The notes under the pieces: generated by a model
The model's database searches: none
Told to the model about the DNA's origin: nothing
The model's input: only the letters and a program-made list of their open reading frames with translations
Translations under genes and position numbers: made by a program
Source: Actinomycetota bacterium
GTDB lineage: Bacteria > Actinomycetota > CADDZG01 > WHSQ01
Direction: 5' to 3'
Assembly: GCA_009379915.1 (NCBI GenBank)
Contig: WHSV01000011.1
Location: 1 to 58,726, forward strand
DNA length: 58,726 nt
Shown here: one piece after another, positions 41,871 to 54,122 of the stretch
How positions within the stretch are numbered: the first letter of the stretch is position 1
Layout: every line of letters begins with the position of its first letter

Positions 41871-43043
41871 GTGCGAGTTGAGAACGTCGAACTCGAGGAC
41901 TTCCGCAACTACCGGAGCGCACACGTCGAGTTGGCCGAGGGCGTGAACCTGATCGTGGGTCGCAACGCCCAGGGGAAGACGAACCTTCTCGAGGCGGTGC
42001 ACTGCCTCTCCGGCCTGGGATCACCTCGTGCAGCGGATTCCGCTCTGGTCAGGGACGGATCGGAACGCGCTCTTCTTCATGCGTTGGTTTTGCGCGGGGA
42101 CAGACGGCTGGCGGTCGACATGGAGATTCGGCCGGGTCGGGGCACTCGAGCGCTCATCAACAAGACACCCCTATCGGGCAGCCGAGCCCTGTCGGCGCTT
42201 ACCACCAGTGTCTTCTTCGGCCCGGACGAGTTGTCGCTCGTCAAGGGGAGCCCCGATGGTCGTCGCCGGTTCCTCGACGAGCTGGTGGTGAAACTGCGGC
42301 CCGCGCGCGACGGATTGCGCCGGGAGTGGGAACGGGTTCTGAAGCAGCGCAACTCCCTGCTCAGGACGGCCCCCCGCTCGAAGAGCACGGCGTTGCCGAC
42401 GCTCGACGTCTGGGACGAGTCGCTGTGTCGCGTCGGGGCTGCGCTCGCAGCGGCCAGGCTCGAGGTGCTCGCCGCCCTGCTGCCGTACGCCCTCAAACGC
42501 TACGAGGCCATTGCCGGAGGGGGGCGGATCGAGCTCGCCTACGTCAGCTCGTGGATCGATCAGGACTTCACCGAAGAGGCGCTGGGGGATCCGGACACGG
42601 TCGCGGCGCCGGCTCTCGCGGGCATGTTGAAGAGGGGTATTGACGAGATAAGGCAGCGCGAGCTCGAGCGCGGAATGTCGTTGATCGGGCCCCAGCGCGA
42701 TGACGTGAGTGTTTCGTTGCAAGCAGGCGTCGACAACCCGACGATGCTGGATGCGCGTACATACGCATCGCAGGGTGATCAGCGTACGTCGGCGCTCGCG
42801 CTGAAACTCGCGGAGCACGATCTGCTCACCGAGCGTCTCGACGACCGTCCCCTGCTGCTGCTCGACGATGTCTTCTCCGAGCTCGATCCCGGCCGCAGGC
42901 AGTGGTTGGGTGACGCGATCAGGTCCATGGGCCAGGCCCTCGTTTCGTCCGCGGAGCCGGGCGCAACCGAGGCCGCTCGGGCCGAGTGCGTGATCGAGGT
43001 CGCCGGCGGCAAGGCAGTCGTGGGGAGCGCACGTAATGGGTGA
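41871..43043 (+). CDS. recF: DNA replication/repair protein RecF
   Basis: This SMC-like ATPase loads RecA at gaps. The N-terminus VENVELEDFRNYRSAHVEL leads to Walker A in VGRNAQGKTNLLEAVHCLSG. The C-terminal signature and Walker B are TYASQGDQRTSALALKLAE and PLLLLDDVFSELDPGRR. The length is 390 residues, starting with GTG. The 3' end overlaps the next gene by eight bases. Confidence 0.96.
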   Translation: MRVENVELEDFRNYRSAHVELAEGVNLIVGRNAQGKTNLLEAVHCLSGLGSPRAADSALVRDGSERALLHALVLRGDRRLAVDMEIRPGRGTRALINKTPLSGSRALSALTTSVFFGPDELSLVKGSPDGRRRFLDELVVKLRPARDGLRREWERVLKQRNSLLRTAPRSKSTALPTLDVWDESLCRVGAALAAARLEVLAALLPYALKRYEAIAGGGRIELAYVSSWIDQDFTEEALGDPDTVAAPALAGMLKRGIDEIRQRELERGMSLIGPQRDDVSVSLQAGVDNPTMLDARTYASQGDQRTSALALKLAEHDLLTERLDDRPLLLLDDVFSELDPGRRQWLGDAIRSMGQALVSSAEPGATEAARAECVIEVAGGKAVVGSARNG

Positions 43044-43494
43044 CGGTCTCGTAAGGATCGGCGAGGTGCTCGATAATTTGGGAACGAGAGTCGGTCTCGG
43101 TCGCTCCAAGGATGCGGGCGTGATTTGGTCCCGGTGGACCGAGATCGTCGGCGATGCAATCGGCGCGCACGCCGAGCCGAGCTCACTGCGAGAGGGTGTC
43201 CTCAAGGTCCGAGCCGACTCCCCTGCGTGGGCGGCCGAGCTCGGATATCTGGCGGTGGACATCAAGACGCGGGCGAACGCGCTGATTGGTCGCCAGTCCG
43301 TCCTCGAGGTACGCGTGTGGACCGGCCCCGGACGCATCAGGTCGGGGGCCGAGGGTTCCGTGAAGGACTCCGGAACCACCATCACCGGCAAGCCTCCGAG
43401 AAGGCCCCCCGCCGAGGGTCCCCTCGAGGCCTTCGAACGTGCTCGGGAGGCGTGGCGGCGCCGGCGTTCGACCGAGGGCCCAGACCCCCGATGA
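43036..43494 (+). CDS. DUF721 family protein (DciA-like)
   Basis: The 152-residue protein has the DUF721 core: VWSRWTEIVGDAIGAHAEP-type residues (here VIWSRWTEIVGDAIGAHAEP), then LRVRADSPAWAAEL-type (LKVRADSPAWAAELGYLA). The C-terminal tail is basic and Pro-rich. The recF-DUF721-gyrB order is typical of actinobacteria. DUF721 includes DciA, the ancestral loader of the DnaB helicase, which suits this locus. That role is inferred from the family. Confidence 0.88.
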   Translation: MGDGLVRIGEVLDNLGTRVGLGRSKDAGVIWSRWTEIVGDAIGAHAEPSSLREGVLKVRADSPAWAAELGYLAVDIKTRANALIGRQSVLEVRVWTGPGRIRSGAEGSVKDSGTTITGKPPRRPPAEGPLEAFERAREAWRRRRSTEGPDPR

Positions 43495-43685
43495 GAGTCG
43501 CTTCGAGCCTCCTCAAAACCCGGAAAGGTCCAGCTAGATGGTAAGATTTGAGTCAATCAACAGCGCTTGGCCACGTGCTCGCCGCGCCCGCGTAGGAGCC
43601 TCTCGAGGAGGTTCCGAACGCGACACATCGACCGGCGGCGCAGCGCAACGAAACGTAACCATCGGCAACTACCAGTAGAGGTTCT

Positions 43686-45614
43686 ATGACCGCATCAAGA
43701 TCATCGGCTGCGCGCACGAAGGAGTACACCGGCCAGGACATCACCGTTCTGAAGGGTCTCGACCCCGTCCGGCAGCGCCCCGGAATGTACATCGGAACGA
43801 CGGGGATCCGCGGCCTCCACCATCTCGTCCATGAGGTCGTGGACAACGCAGTGGACGAGGCCATGGCCGGCTACTGCGACCGGATCATCGTCGAGTTGTT
43901 GGCGGACGGCGGGTGCAGGGTCACCGACAACGGACGAGGCATCCCCGTCGACAATCCCAAGGGTCAGCGCCGCTCCGCGGTCGAGGTCGTTCTGACAACC
44001 CTTCACGCCGGCGGGAAGTTCGGAGGGAAGGGATACCAGGTCTCCGGAGGTCTTCACGGAGTCGGCGTCTCGGTCGTCAACGCGCTCTCCGAGAAGCTGA
44101 TCGTCGAGGTCGCGCGCGACGGCAAGCTCCATTACCAGGAGTACGAGCGCGGGAAGCCGAAGGCGAGGCTGAAGGCGGTAAAGAACATCAAGCGAACCGG
44201 CACGACCATCACCTTCTGGCCCGACCCCCTCGTCTTCACCGATGACGCCGAATTCAAGTTCGAGACGCTTGCTCAAAGGCTCCGCGAGATGGCGTTTCTG
44301 ACGAGGGCCCTCGAGATCCGGCTGATCGATCAACGCCAGGAGCCTGAGGTCAAAGAGGAGTTTCGTTACACCGGAGGAATCGTCGACTTCGTGAAGCACC
44401 TGAACGCCACGCGCGACCAGTTGTTCAAGCGCGTGATCAATTTCGAAAGCAAGGCCGAGAACCACGAGTTCGAGGTGGCCATGCAGTGGACCACCTCGTA
44501 CAACGAATCGGTGTTCACGTTCGCCAACAACATCAACACGCACGAAGGTGGAATGCACGAAGAGGGTTTCCGGCGCTCGCTCACTCGCGTGGTGTCGAAC
44601 TACGCGAAGAGCAAGGGCATGCTGAAGGACAAGGACCCTGCGCTCACCGGCGAGGACTGCCGCGAGGGCCTGACCGCGATCATCTCGGTCAAGCTTCGCA
44701 ACCCTCAGTTCGAGGGCCAGACCAAGACGAAGCTTGGCAATACCGAGATCCGCTCGTACGTGGAGCGGGAGATGAACGAGAAATTCGCGGCCTTCCTGGA
44801 GGAGCATCCCAGCGAAGCGCGTGCGATCGCCAACAAGGTCATCGGAGCGCAACGAGCCCGACTCGAGGCGCGCAAGGCGCGCGATCTGGTTCGACGAAAG
44901 ACGTTACTCGAGTCAACTGCGCTACCGGGGAAGCTGGCCGACTGCCAGACCCGTGATCCAAAGGAGGCCGAGCTGTTCATCGTCGAGGGAAACTCGGCCG
45001 GCGGCACGGCCAAGCAGGCGCGCGCACGGGAGACGCAGGCGATTCTCCCGCTTCGAGGAAAGATCCTGAACGTCGAGCGAGCGCGCCTGGCGAAGACGCT
45101 CGAGAACAAAGAGATCCAATCCATCATCACGGCGGTCGGCACGGGCATCGGCGAGGACTTCGATACTGAAAAGTGCCGCTACCACAAGATCGTGTGCATG
45201 GCGGATGCCGATGTAGACGGCAGTCATATCAAGACGTTGCTGCTGACGATGTTCTTTCGCCACATGCGCGAGCTCATCGAGCTCGGCTACATCTACGTCG
45301 CCAAGCCGCCGTTGTATCGCGTCAAGCACAAGGGTAAGAACCACTACTTCATGACCGACGAAGAGCTCAACGCGTATCGCGCCGAGCAGAACGGCAAGGT
45401 CGAAGCGGCGCGCTTCAAGGGCTTGGGCGAGATGAATCCCGACGAGCTGTGGGAGACGACGTTGGACCCCGAGAAGCGGACCCTCATGAGGGTGACCATG
45501 GATGACGCGGCGCTGGCCGCCGACCTGTTCCAGCAATTGATGGGCGACGACGTCGAGCAGCGCAAGGACTACATCCAGCGCAATGCCAAAGACATCCGCT
45601 TCCTCGACATCTAG
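43686..45614 (+). CDS. gyrB: DNA gyrase subunit B
   Basis: This is the ATPase subunit of gyrase. The GHKL ATPase domain has HEVVDNAVDEAMAGYCD, VTDNGRGIPVD and GGLHGVGVSVVNALS. The TOPRIM domain has FIVEGNSAGGTAKQARAR and MADADVDGSHI. It ends KDIRFLDI. The length is 642 residues. AGAGG precedes the ATG. The 191-bp gap after DUF721 probably holds a promoter, though I cannot define its boxes. Confidence 0.97.
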   Translation: MTASRSSAARTKEYTGQDITVLKGLDPVRQRPGMYIGTTGIRGLHHLVHEVVDNAVDEAMAGYCDRIIVELLADGGCRVTDNGRGIPVDNPKGQRRSAVEVVLTTLHAGGKFGGKGYQVSGGLHGVGVSVVNALSEKLIVEVARDGKLHYQEYERGKPKARLKAVKNIKRTGTTITFWPDPLVFTDDAEFKFETLAQRLREMAFLTRALEIRLIDQRQEPEVKEEFRYTGGIVDFVKHLNATRDQLFKRVINFESKAENHEFEVAMQWTTSYNESVFTFANNINTHEGGMHEEGFRRSLTRVVSNYAKSKGMLKDKDPALTGEDCREGLTAIISVKLRNPQFEGQTKTKLGNTEIRSYVEREMNEKFAAFLEEHPSEARAIANKVIGAQRARLEARKARDLVRRKTLLESTALPGKLADCQTRDPKEAELFIVEGNSAGGTAKQARARETQAILPLRGKILNVERARLAKTLENKEIQSIITAVGTGIGEDFDTEKCRYHKIVCMADADVDGSHIKTLLLTMFFRHMRELIELGYIYVAKPPLYRVKHKGKNHYFMTDEELNAYRAEQNGKVEAARFKGLGEMNPDELWETTLDPEKRTLMRVTMDDAALAADLFQQLMGDDVEQRKDYIQRNAKDIRFLDI

Positions 45615-45626
45615 GTAGAGAGAGTT

Positions 45627-48143
<2,517 letters not shown>

Positions 48144-48335
48144 AACGAGCCCTGGGCCAGTAGAGACCCCAGTATTGGAACCCAGACGGGTCATCGGAAG
48201 TCATAAAGGCGTGACAAAGGCCGCCCGATGCTATCGAGTACAAGGCGAGCCTCTCCGTGGGTGCCTGAACAATGGGCACATTACGGAGAAGTAGCCCATA
48301 CTAGGGCCGCTACGACGGTGGCTGAAGGGTGATAC

Positions 48336-49172
48336 GTGGCTTCGAGAAAGCACGGACAAGAAGAGCGACCGGGGGCTCAGCCGGACCCGAGCGCCGGCTC
48401 GCCGGGGATTCCCGACAAGGACAAGACGTTCCTTGAGTCTCTGCGCGACTCCAAGGGCGATGATTGGAGCCTGTCCTCGGCGAGCCGTCGCCTGCGTGAG
48501 CTGCGCTCGAAGAGCTCTCAACGGTCGTCCTCCGTGCCCCAGCCCGTACCAAAGCCACGCAAGGCCCCCGACTCTCGCAAGTCTGAGCGGACCTTCGAGG
48601 TGCTCGATCAGCCCCTTCCGAGTGAACGAGCCCGCCAGTCGGATACCTTGGAAACTCCGAGAGTCCCAGGCACCCCTGGGGCGCCACAGCGCACCCCACC
48701 ACCAGGCGCGCGGCCGTTGGGGGCGCCTCCCCGGCCCACCGAAGAGCGGGGCAGGGAAACGAGGCGAACACGACGCCGGGCCAGACCGTCGCGCACGCGA
48801 CCCGCTCGCGGCGCAGTTCGCCGGGTCAAGCGAACGGTCAAGCGCGTGGACCCGTGGTCGGTCCTGAAGCTGTCGCTCTTCTACTACTCGATCTTCTTCG
48901 TCGTGTGGTTGATCGGTGTCGCGGTGTTGTTCTCGTTCATCGAGTCCACGGGTGTGTTCCAGACCATCGAAGAGATTGGCAACGGGATGGAGGTCGAGGA
49001 CCTGGCCAATTTCGAGATCTCGATGGGAGACGTGCTGAGATGGGCCGCCTACATAGGTGGTGGGCTCGTGCTCCTGGCGTCGATCGTCAACGTGATTCTC
49101 GCCTTCCTCTACAACCTCGGCTCGGACATCGTCGGAGGCGTGGAGATGACGTTCGTCGAGCGGGACGAGTAG
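48336..49172 (+). CDS. DUF3566 family membrane protein
   Basis: The 278-residue protein has a long hydrophilic, Pro/Arg-rich N-terminal half (residues 1-165). The DUF3566 domain follows, with two membrane segments: LSLFYYSIFFVVWLIGVAVL and about residues 233-255 (IGGGLVLLASIVNVILAFLY). The ending GGVEMTFVERDE is typical. It follows gyrA as in Mycobacterium (Rv0007). In that genus tRNA-Ile and tRNA-Ala come next; here no tRNA follows. The GTG start is preceded by AAGGGTG. Confidence 0.9.
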   Translation: MASRKHGQEERPGAQPDPSAGSPGIPDKDKTFLESLRDSKGDDWSLSSASRRLRELRSKSSQRSSSVPQPVPKPRKAPDSRKSERTFEVLDQPLPSERARQSDTLETPRVPGTPGAPQRTPPPGARPLGAPPRPTEERGRETRRTRRRARPSRTRPARGAVRRVKRTVKRVDPWSVLKLSLFYYSIFFVVWLIGVAVLFSFIESTGVFQTIEEIGNGMEVEDLANFEISMGDVLRWAAYIGGGLVLLASIVNVILAFLYNLGSDIVGGVEMTFVERDE

Positions 49173-49181
49173 TAGCCGGTC

Positions 49182-50258
49182 TCAAAGAGGGACGGGTTCG
49201 AGTCGAGCAACACGTGTTCCCCGGCCCCCGAGCCGCGCGAGGAAGTCTCGCGAATCGAAGGCCTCCGCGGGAGATTTGACCCCCGTCGAGTGCCGCCGAC
49301 GCCCCAGCTCGAGTGACGCCAACGACATTGAAGACGCGGCCATGTTGACGAGGTGATCGACCACTCCGAGTGACACCGTAGCGGTGCGGCCACCTCTGTG
49401 ACCGACGACATCGACGCGGGCCGCCGACCAGCGCGGTCCCCGAGGTGGGAGGACCAGGGCTGCGTTCAGGGTTCGTTGGGCCACGCTCGTCGAGGTCAGC
49501 GGGGTTCGAGACAGCGCCCTGAGGGCGTCCATGGCTCCTCTTTCGGTGAGCCCCAGCCGCACACTCATCGATTGGAGTCCCAGTGACTTCAGGTTGTGGA
49601 TCTCGGCATGACCGCAGCCGACCGTCTCGACCCAGCCGACCGGCTCGGGAAAGTAGACGAGGTGAGGGGACCCCCCGGCAGTATCGACGGTCAACTCGTG
49701 GTCGCTGATCGAGGCCCCCGGCGCCCCCAGCATGTGAAGGAGGTGAGCGGTGTGAGCCGGGGACGGCAGATCCCGGTAGGAATGCGCCATCGAGATCTCG
49801 ATCTCGGTGATGTCGTCGAGCTCGTCGAGGGCAAGGGCCGCTAGCAGAGTCGTGATCCCGGGCGATAGCCCACACCCAACCACGGCGGTCGAACCGGTGG
49901 CGTGCGCTCTTTCGGCGAGATCCGCCACGCCCCCCGCGGCCGCGTAGTCGTCACCGAGCGAGACGTAGGCGACGCCGGCCTCAATCGCAGCACCGGCGGC
50001 GGGAAGCTCGGTCAGATGCGCCGGGCCGCAGCAATTGACGACCACGTCGGCCTGAACGCAAGCAGCGCTCAGCACGACGTCGTCCTCTAGTTCCAATAGA
50101 GCGGCCCGTGCCTTGTCTCCCAGCAGCGAGGTCGACCTGTGAAGCTTCTCGTAGTTCCGACCGCCGAGGATGAGGTCGGTGACCTCCTTGTTCCGGGTGA
50201 GCTCGGCCGCCACGCGCCGGCCGACGATCCCGGTGCCCCCCAGGAGAAGAACTCTCAT
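49182..50258 (-). CDS. Saccharopine dehydrogenase-like NAD(P)-binding protein
   Basis: The Rossmann motif is MRVLLLGGTGIVGRRVAAEL, followed by VVVNCCGPAHLTELPA and YVSLGDDYAAAGG, as in the saccharopine dehydrogenase-like superfamily. GCGLSPGITTLLAALALDEL begins the second domain. The length is 358 residues. It probably reduces or oxidises a small imine or keto substrate, but the specificity cannot be deduced. It is translationally coupled to a 54-residue upstream frame by ATGA and converges on DUF3566. Confidence 0.8.
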   Translation of the reverse strand: MRVLLLGGTGIVGRRVAAELTRNKEVTDLILGGRNYEKLHRSTSLLGDKARAALLELEDDVVLSAACVQADVVVNCCGPAHLTELPAAGAAIEAGVAYVSLGDDYAAAGGVADLAERAHATGSTAVVGCGLSPGITTLLAALALDELDDITEIEISMAHSYRDLPSPAHTAHLLHMLGAPGASISDHELTVDTAGGSPHLVYFPEPVGWVETVGCGHAEIHNLKSLGLQSMSVRLGLTERGAMDALRALSRTPLTSTSVAQRTLNAALVLPPRGPRWSAARVDVVGHRGGRTATVSLGVVDHLVNMAASSMSLASLELGRRRHSTGVKSPAEAFDSRDFLARLGGRGTRVARLEPVPL

Positions 50259-50419
50259 GAGCCGGAGTTGTCACCTTGGTGTCTCAACTCCGCCTCGGAG
50301 ATCTCTCGCCACTGACCCTGGGGTGGAGGTGTCTTCGAATGGGCGACCTGACGCCCCCACCACACACCTACCGCCCCGATCAGCGCGGCGCTCATCAAAC
50401 GGATCAACTTGGCTAGCAT
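50255..50419 (-). CDS. 54-residue single-pass membrane protein coupled to the dehydrogenase
   Basis: The frame begins MLAKLIRLMSAALIGAVGVW, a short basic start and one membrane segment. It continues WGRQVAHSKTPPPQGQWREI and ends with a polar tail. Its stop overlaps the ATG of the next gene as ATGA, the same coupling used by many real gene pairs in this window. No ribosome-binding site is obvious. I do not recognise the family. It could anchor the dehydrogenase at the membrane; that is a guess. Confidence 0.55.
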   Translation of the reverse strand: MLAKLIRLMSAALIGAVGVWWGRQVAHSKTPPPQGQWREISEAELRHQGDNSGS

Positions 50420-50508
50420 GTGGAACCACTATAGGTGGGGTAGGACCCGCTGAATGAGCCTGGAGCATCAGTCCTGAACAAATCGATTCCCGCACGTAAG
50501 GTGGCCTG

Positions 50509-51618
50509 ATGTCGGACGTCGCGATTTCACTGAGGCATGTCTCGAAGAGGTTCAGCCAGAACGGAGGCCCGGCAGCGGTCGGTGACCTTACTCTGGACAT
50601 GAGAAGGGGAGAAACCGTCGTTCTCGTCGGTCCTTCGGGTTGCGGCAAGACCACGACCATGAAGATGATCAATCGTCTCGTCGAACCGAGCTCGGGCACG
50701 ATCGAAGTAGACGGAACCGACATCCTCAAACAAAATCCGGTTGAGTTGCGGCGCCACATCGGTTACGTCATTCAGAGCATCGGGCTGCTCCCTCACAGAA
50801 CGGTTCGCGACAACATGGCGACCGTTCCCAAGTTGGTGGGCTGGAAGGAAGGACGCGTCGAGCAGCGCATCGATGAGCTCGTCGAGATCTTCGAGCTCGA
50901 CCGTGAGCTCTTGGAGCGCTATCCGGCCGAGCTTTCGGGGGGCCAGCGTCAACGCGTCGGGGTAGCTCGCGCCCTGGCGGTCGATCCGCCGGTGATGCTG
51001 ATGGATGAACCCTTCGGGGCGGTCGATCCGATCGTCCGGGAGCGCCTTCAGGATCAGTTTCTGCACATCCAAGAGGAGCTGCGGAAGACCATCGTGTTCG
51101 TCACGCACGACATCGACGAGGCAATCAAGATGGCGGATCGCATCGCGATTCTGAACAAGGGTGGGGTGGTCGAGCAATACGCGCCGCCCGAGGAGATCCT
51201 GCGGGAGCCCGCCAACAACTTCGTGAAGCAGTTCGTCGGCGTCGAGCGGGGCCTCAAGCGGTTGGCGTTGACCAATGTTTCAGAGATCGAAGTGGAGGAG
51301 GGCCCGGTTGTGACCTCGGGCACTTCGTCGGAGGATGCGCTGAAGGAGATGGAGCGCTTCGACTTCCACTGGACCGCCGTGGTCGACGAGGGCGAGCTGA
51401 AGGGCTGGGTCGACGTCCCGTCCGTAAAACGGGTACGCACGGTGTCTGAGGTCGAGCCTCGCCCCTTCAGCGCGTATGTCACCGAGCAGAGCACGCTGCG
51501 CGAGGCGCTCGATTCGATCGTGACGTCGCGCACGCACGTCGCCGTGGTCGCGATCGAGGGACAGCGCTACAAGGGCATTCTGACGCTCGAACGCATCTCG
51601 AGGGAGATCCTGTCTTGA
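50509..51618 (+). CDS. opuCA: Osmoprotectant ABC transporter, ATP-binding protein
   Basis: This is the ATPase of a glycine betaine/choline-type importer. Walker A is VGPSGCGKTTTMKMI, the signature is LSGGQRQRVGVARAL, Walker B is VMLMDEPFGAVDP and the H-loop is VFVTHDIDEAIKMAD. The C-terminal third has CBS-like repeats, which in OpuA-type ATPases sense ionic strength. The length is 369 residues. It heads the opuCA-opuCB-opuCD-opuCC operon and overlaps the first permease gene by four bases. Confidence 0.93.
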   Translation: MSDVAISLRHVSKRFSQNGGPAAVGDLTLDMRRGETVVLVGPSGCGKTTTMKMINRLVEPSSGTIEVDGTDILKQNPVELRRHIGYVIQSIGLLPHRTVRDNMATVPKLVGWKEGRVEQRIDELVEIFELDRELLERYPAELSGGQRQRVGVARALAVDPPVMLMDEPFGAVDPIVRERLQDQFLHIQEELRKTIVFVTHDIDEAIKMADRIAILNKGGVVEQYAPPEEILREPANNFVKQFVGVERGLKRLALTNVSEIEVEEGPVVTSGTSSEDALKEMERFDFHWTAVVDEGELKGWVDVPSVKRVRTVSEVEPRPFSAYVTEQSTLREALDSIVTSRTHVAVVAIEGQRYKGILTLERISREILS

Positions 51619-52295
51619 TCGTCGCCCAGGTCGAGGGCGCTCCCTTTATTCAGTGGAGCTGGGTCGCCGACCGCACCGACGTCGTGCTCGCGAAGCTGCT
51701 CGAGCACGTTCAGCTGACCGTGATCGCCGTGGTCATCGGCTTGATCATCTCGTTTCCTCTCGCCCTCTGGGCTTATCGTCACAAGAAGGTCTATCCACCG
51801 ATCACGGTGTTCACCGGACTGCTCTACACCATCCCCAGCCTGGCGTTGTTCGCCCTCCTGGTTCCGTACACGGGCCTGAGTCTTGAGACTGCCCTGATCG
51901 GGCTGGTCAGCTACACGCTCCTCATCCTCGTCCGCAACATCGTTGCCGGTCTCGACGGAGTGCCCGCGGACACGAAGGAGGCCGCTCTCGGGTTGGGATT
52001 CACCAAACGCCAGCTGTTGTGGCGAGTCGAGTTGCCGCTGGCGTTGCCGGTGATCCTGGCCGGCATCCGGGTGGCCACCGTAACGACCATCGGCCTGGTT
52101 ACGGTGGCGGCGTTCATCGGCAAGGGAGGCCTCGGGTACTTCATCCTGTTGGGATTCGACCGGCTTTTCCCGACGGCGCTACTGCTCGGCTCCGTGCTAT
52201 CGATGGCCTTCGCCGTGGTTGTGGACGGGTTGCTGGTTTGGACTGAACGCCTTGTGACGCCGTGGTCGCGCTCGCGCAAGCTGGTGACGACCTGA
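51615..52295 (+). CDS. opuCB: Osmoprotectant ABC transporter, permease
   Basis: The 226-residue permease has about five or six membrane segments. It has the BPD-type EAA loop DTKEAALGLGFTKRQLLWRV, and LYTIPSLALFALLVPYTGL is typical of the OpuCB/ProW-like group. The start at 51615 overlaps the opuCA stop as TTGA. Its stop overlaps the second permease (TGATG). The N-terminus begins VAQVEGAPFIQW, which is unremarkable. Confidence 0.92.
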   Translation: MIVAQVEGAPFIQWSWVADRTDVVLAKLLEHVQLTVIAVVIGLIISFPLALWAYRHKKVYPPITVFTGLLYTIPSLALFALLVPYTGLSLETALIGLVSYTLLILVRNIVAGLDGVPADTKEAALGLGFTKRQLLWRVELPLALPVILAGIRVATVTTIGLVTVAAFIGKGGLGYFILLGFDRLFPTALLLGSVLSMAFAVVVDGLLVWTERLVTPWSRSRKLVTT

Positions 52296-53050
52296 TGGAA
52301 ACCATCAATCAAATCTTCGATTTTCTCACCGACCCGGCGAACTACGAGGGCCCGATGGGCATTCCGACTCGCTTCTACGAGCACTTCCTGATGTCGTTCC
52401 AATCTCTGGCCCTGGGAACTCTCATTGCACTTCCGGTCGGTCTGTACATCGGGCACCGGCGCCGGTTCGAGTTTCTCGCCATCTCGGTCGGGAATCTGGG
52501 GCGCGCGCTGCCCTCGTTCGGAATCGTCGCACTCGTGTACGTCTTCGCCTACGACCTCCCGGGGGACATCGGATTCTGGCCGACGTTCATCGCACTGACC
52601 CTCTTGGCGATTCCGCCGATCATGCTCAACACCTTCGTCGGTATCAAGGAAGTCGATCGCGACACGATCGAGGCGGCTCGCGGGATGGGCATGACCGGCC
52701 GAGAGATCCTGCAACGAATCGAGGTGCCTCTGGCCGCGCCGCTGATCCTCGGGGGGATACGAACCGCGGCCGTCCAGGTCGTCGCGACCGCGACGCTCGG
52801 AGCCTTCACCGGGTGGGGAGGGCTCGGAGCCTACATCCGGGACGGATTCGCGGTGCGTAACTTCGGCATCGTGGGGGCCGGCGCGGTGATGGTGGCCCTG
52901 TTCGCGATGACAACCGAGCTGCTGTTCGCGGGGGTTCAGCGCGTGGTTTCGCCCCGTTTGAGCAGCCAGCGGCCCAGATGGAAGGGCTTCAGGAGCCCGA
53001 TCGGGCCAGAGGGAGACGTCGTCTATGAGTCCGCCGGGTCCGGCCGGTAG
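52295..53050 (+). CDS. opuCD: Osmoprotectant ABC transporter, second permease
   Basis: The EAA loop reads DTIEAARGMGMTGREILQRI. GTLIALPVGLYIGHRRRFEF and GRALPSFGIVALVYVF are typical membrane segments. ATG at 52295 overlaps the preceding TGA and gives 251 residues; the frame is open further upstream inside opuCB. Together with opuCB it forms the membrane channel of the importer. The C-terminus has a hydrophilic tail of about 35 residues. Confidence 0.92.
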   Translation: METINQIFDFLTDPANYEGPMGIPTRFYEHFLMSFQSLALGTLIALPVGLYIGHRRRFEFLAISVGNLGRALPSFGIVALVYVFAYDLPGDIGFWPTFIALTLLAIPPIMLNTFVGIKEVDRDTIEAARGMGMTGREILQRIEVPLAAPLILGGIRTAAVQVVATATLGAFTGWGGLGAYIRDGFAVRNFGIVGAGAVMVALFAMTTELLFAGVQRVVSPRLSSQRPRWKGFRSPIGPEGDVVYESAGSGR

Positions 53051-53141
53051 CACTACACCGGTAGTTACGCAGCTTTCGAGGGTACATTTGCTGGCTTGAG
53101 GCGAGGCAGGACCGGCTTCGCCTATGACGAGGGAGGAACCC

Positions 53142-54107
53142 ATGCGGAGTTTCCGCAGCAGTGCCCATGGGGCGATCCTCATTGCGCTGACACTCGTGTT
53201 GGCTGCATGTGGATCGGGTGTGGGTGACGATGATGGAGATTCGGGGAGCGATGGAAACGGTGGCGGCGAACCGATCGCGAGTCAGATGATCTTGGGCGGA
53301 CCACCCGAGTGCCCGGAGCGGCCCTTCTGTCTTCCGGGGCTCGAGGAGACCTATGGACTCGAGTTCGAGAGCTTCCAGCCGCTCGACGTTGGTGGTCCTC
53401 AGACGGTCAACGCATTGAGGAACGGTCGCATCGACATCGGTCTGCTGTTCTCAACCTCGAGCGCGATAGTTGCCAACGACTTCGTCGTGCTGGAGGACGA
53501 TCAGGGTCTGCAGCAGGCCGAGAACATCACTCCGGTGGTGCGCGAGGAGGTTCTCGATGACACGATCCAGTCCTCCCTCGATGCGGTGAGCGCCGCGCTG
53601 ACGACCGACAACATCACCGAGCTGAATGGTCGCGTCGAGATCGACGGTGAGGATCCCGGCGATGTCGCGGCGGACTTCATCGAGTCCGAGGGCATCGCTC
53701 CGGACGGTTCGGGCTCGGGCGATCTGACTGTAGGTGCCGTCGCATTCGCCGAGAACCAGATCGTTGCCGAGATGTACGCACAGGTACTCGAGGAGGCCGG
53801 CTACTCCGTCGACCGGCAAATCGACCTGCGTTCGCGCGAGATTCTCTACCCCGCGATCGAGTCCGGCGAAGTGGACATCGCTCCTGAGTATGTTGGCACT
53901 CTGGTCCTGTTCCTCGATCCGGAGGCAGAGGGAGGCAGCGACCCCGAAGCGATCCGGTCCGAGCTCGAACCCCTCCTTCAAGAAGACGGGATAGCGCTTC
54001 TGGAGAGCTCGGAGGCAAACGACACCAACGCGTTTGCGGTAACGCAGGAGACCGCGGACGAGTTCGGCATCTCGTCACTGAGCGACCTGGCCGATCCGGC
54101 CGAGTAA
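53142..54107 (+). CDS. opuCC: Osmoprotectant ABC transporter, substrate-binding lipoprotein
   Basis: A lipoprotein signal peptide ends LVLAACGSG, so the mature protein is attached through Cys. An acidic linker (DDDGDSGSDG) follows. The OpuAC-like domain has VNALRNGRIDIGLLFSTS and AFAENQIVAEMYAQVLEEAG, then SREILYPAIESGEVDIAPEY. The length is 321 residues. ATG at 53142 follows GGGAGG at five bases, a better site than the ATG at 53124. It probably binds glycine betaine, choline or carnitine. Confidence 0.93.
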   Translation: MRSFRSSAHGAILIALTLVLAACGSGVGDDDGDSGSDGNGGGEPIASQMILGGPPECPERPFCLPGLEETYGLEFESFQPLDVGGPQTVNALRNGRIDIGLLFSTSSAIVANDFVVLEDDQGLQQAENITPVVREEVLDDTIQSSLDAVSAALTTDNITELNGRVEIDGEDPGDVAADFIESEGIAPDGSGSGDLTVGAVAFAENQIVAEMYAQVLEEAGYSVDRQIDLRSREILYPAIESGEVDIAPEYVGTLVLFLDPEAEGGSDPEAIRSELEPLLQEDGIALLESSEANDTNAFAVTQETADEFGISSLSDLADPAE

Positions 54108-54122
54108 CAGCCTCTGGTCAAC

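Noticed and set aside
43701-44852. 383-residue frame on the minus strand
   Set aside because: It is fully antisense to gyrB.
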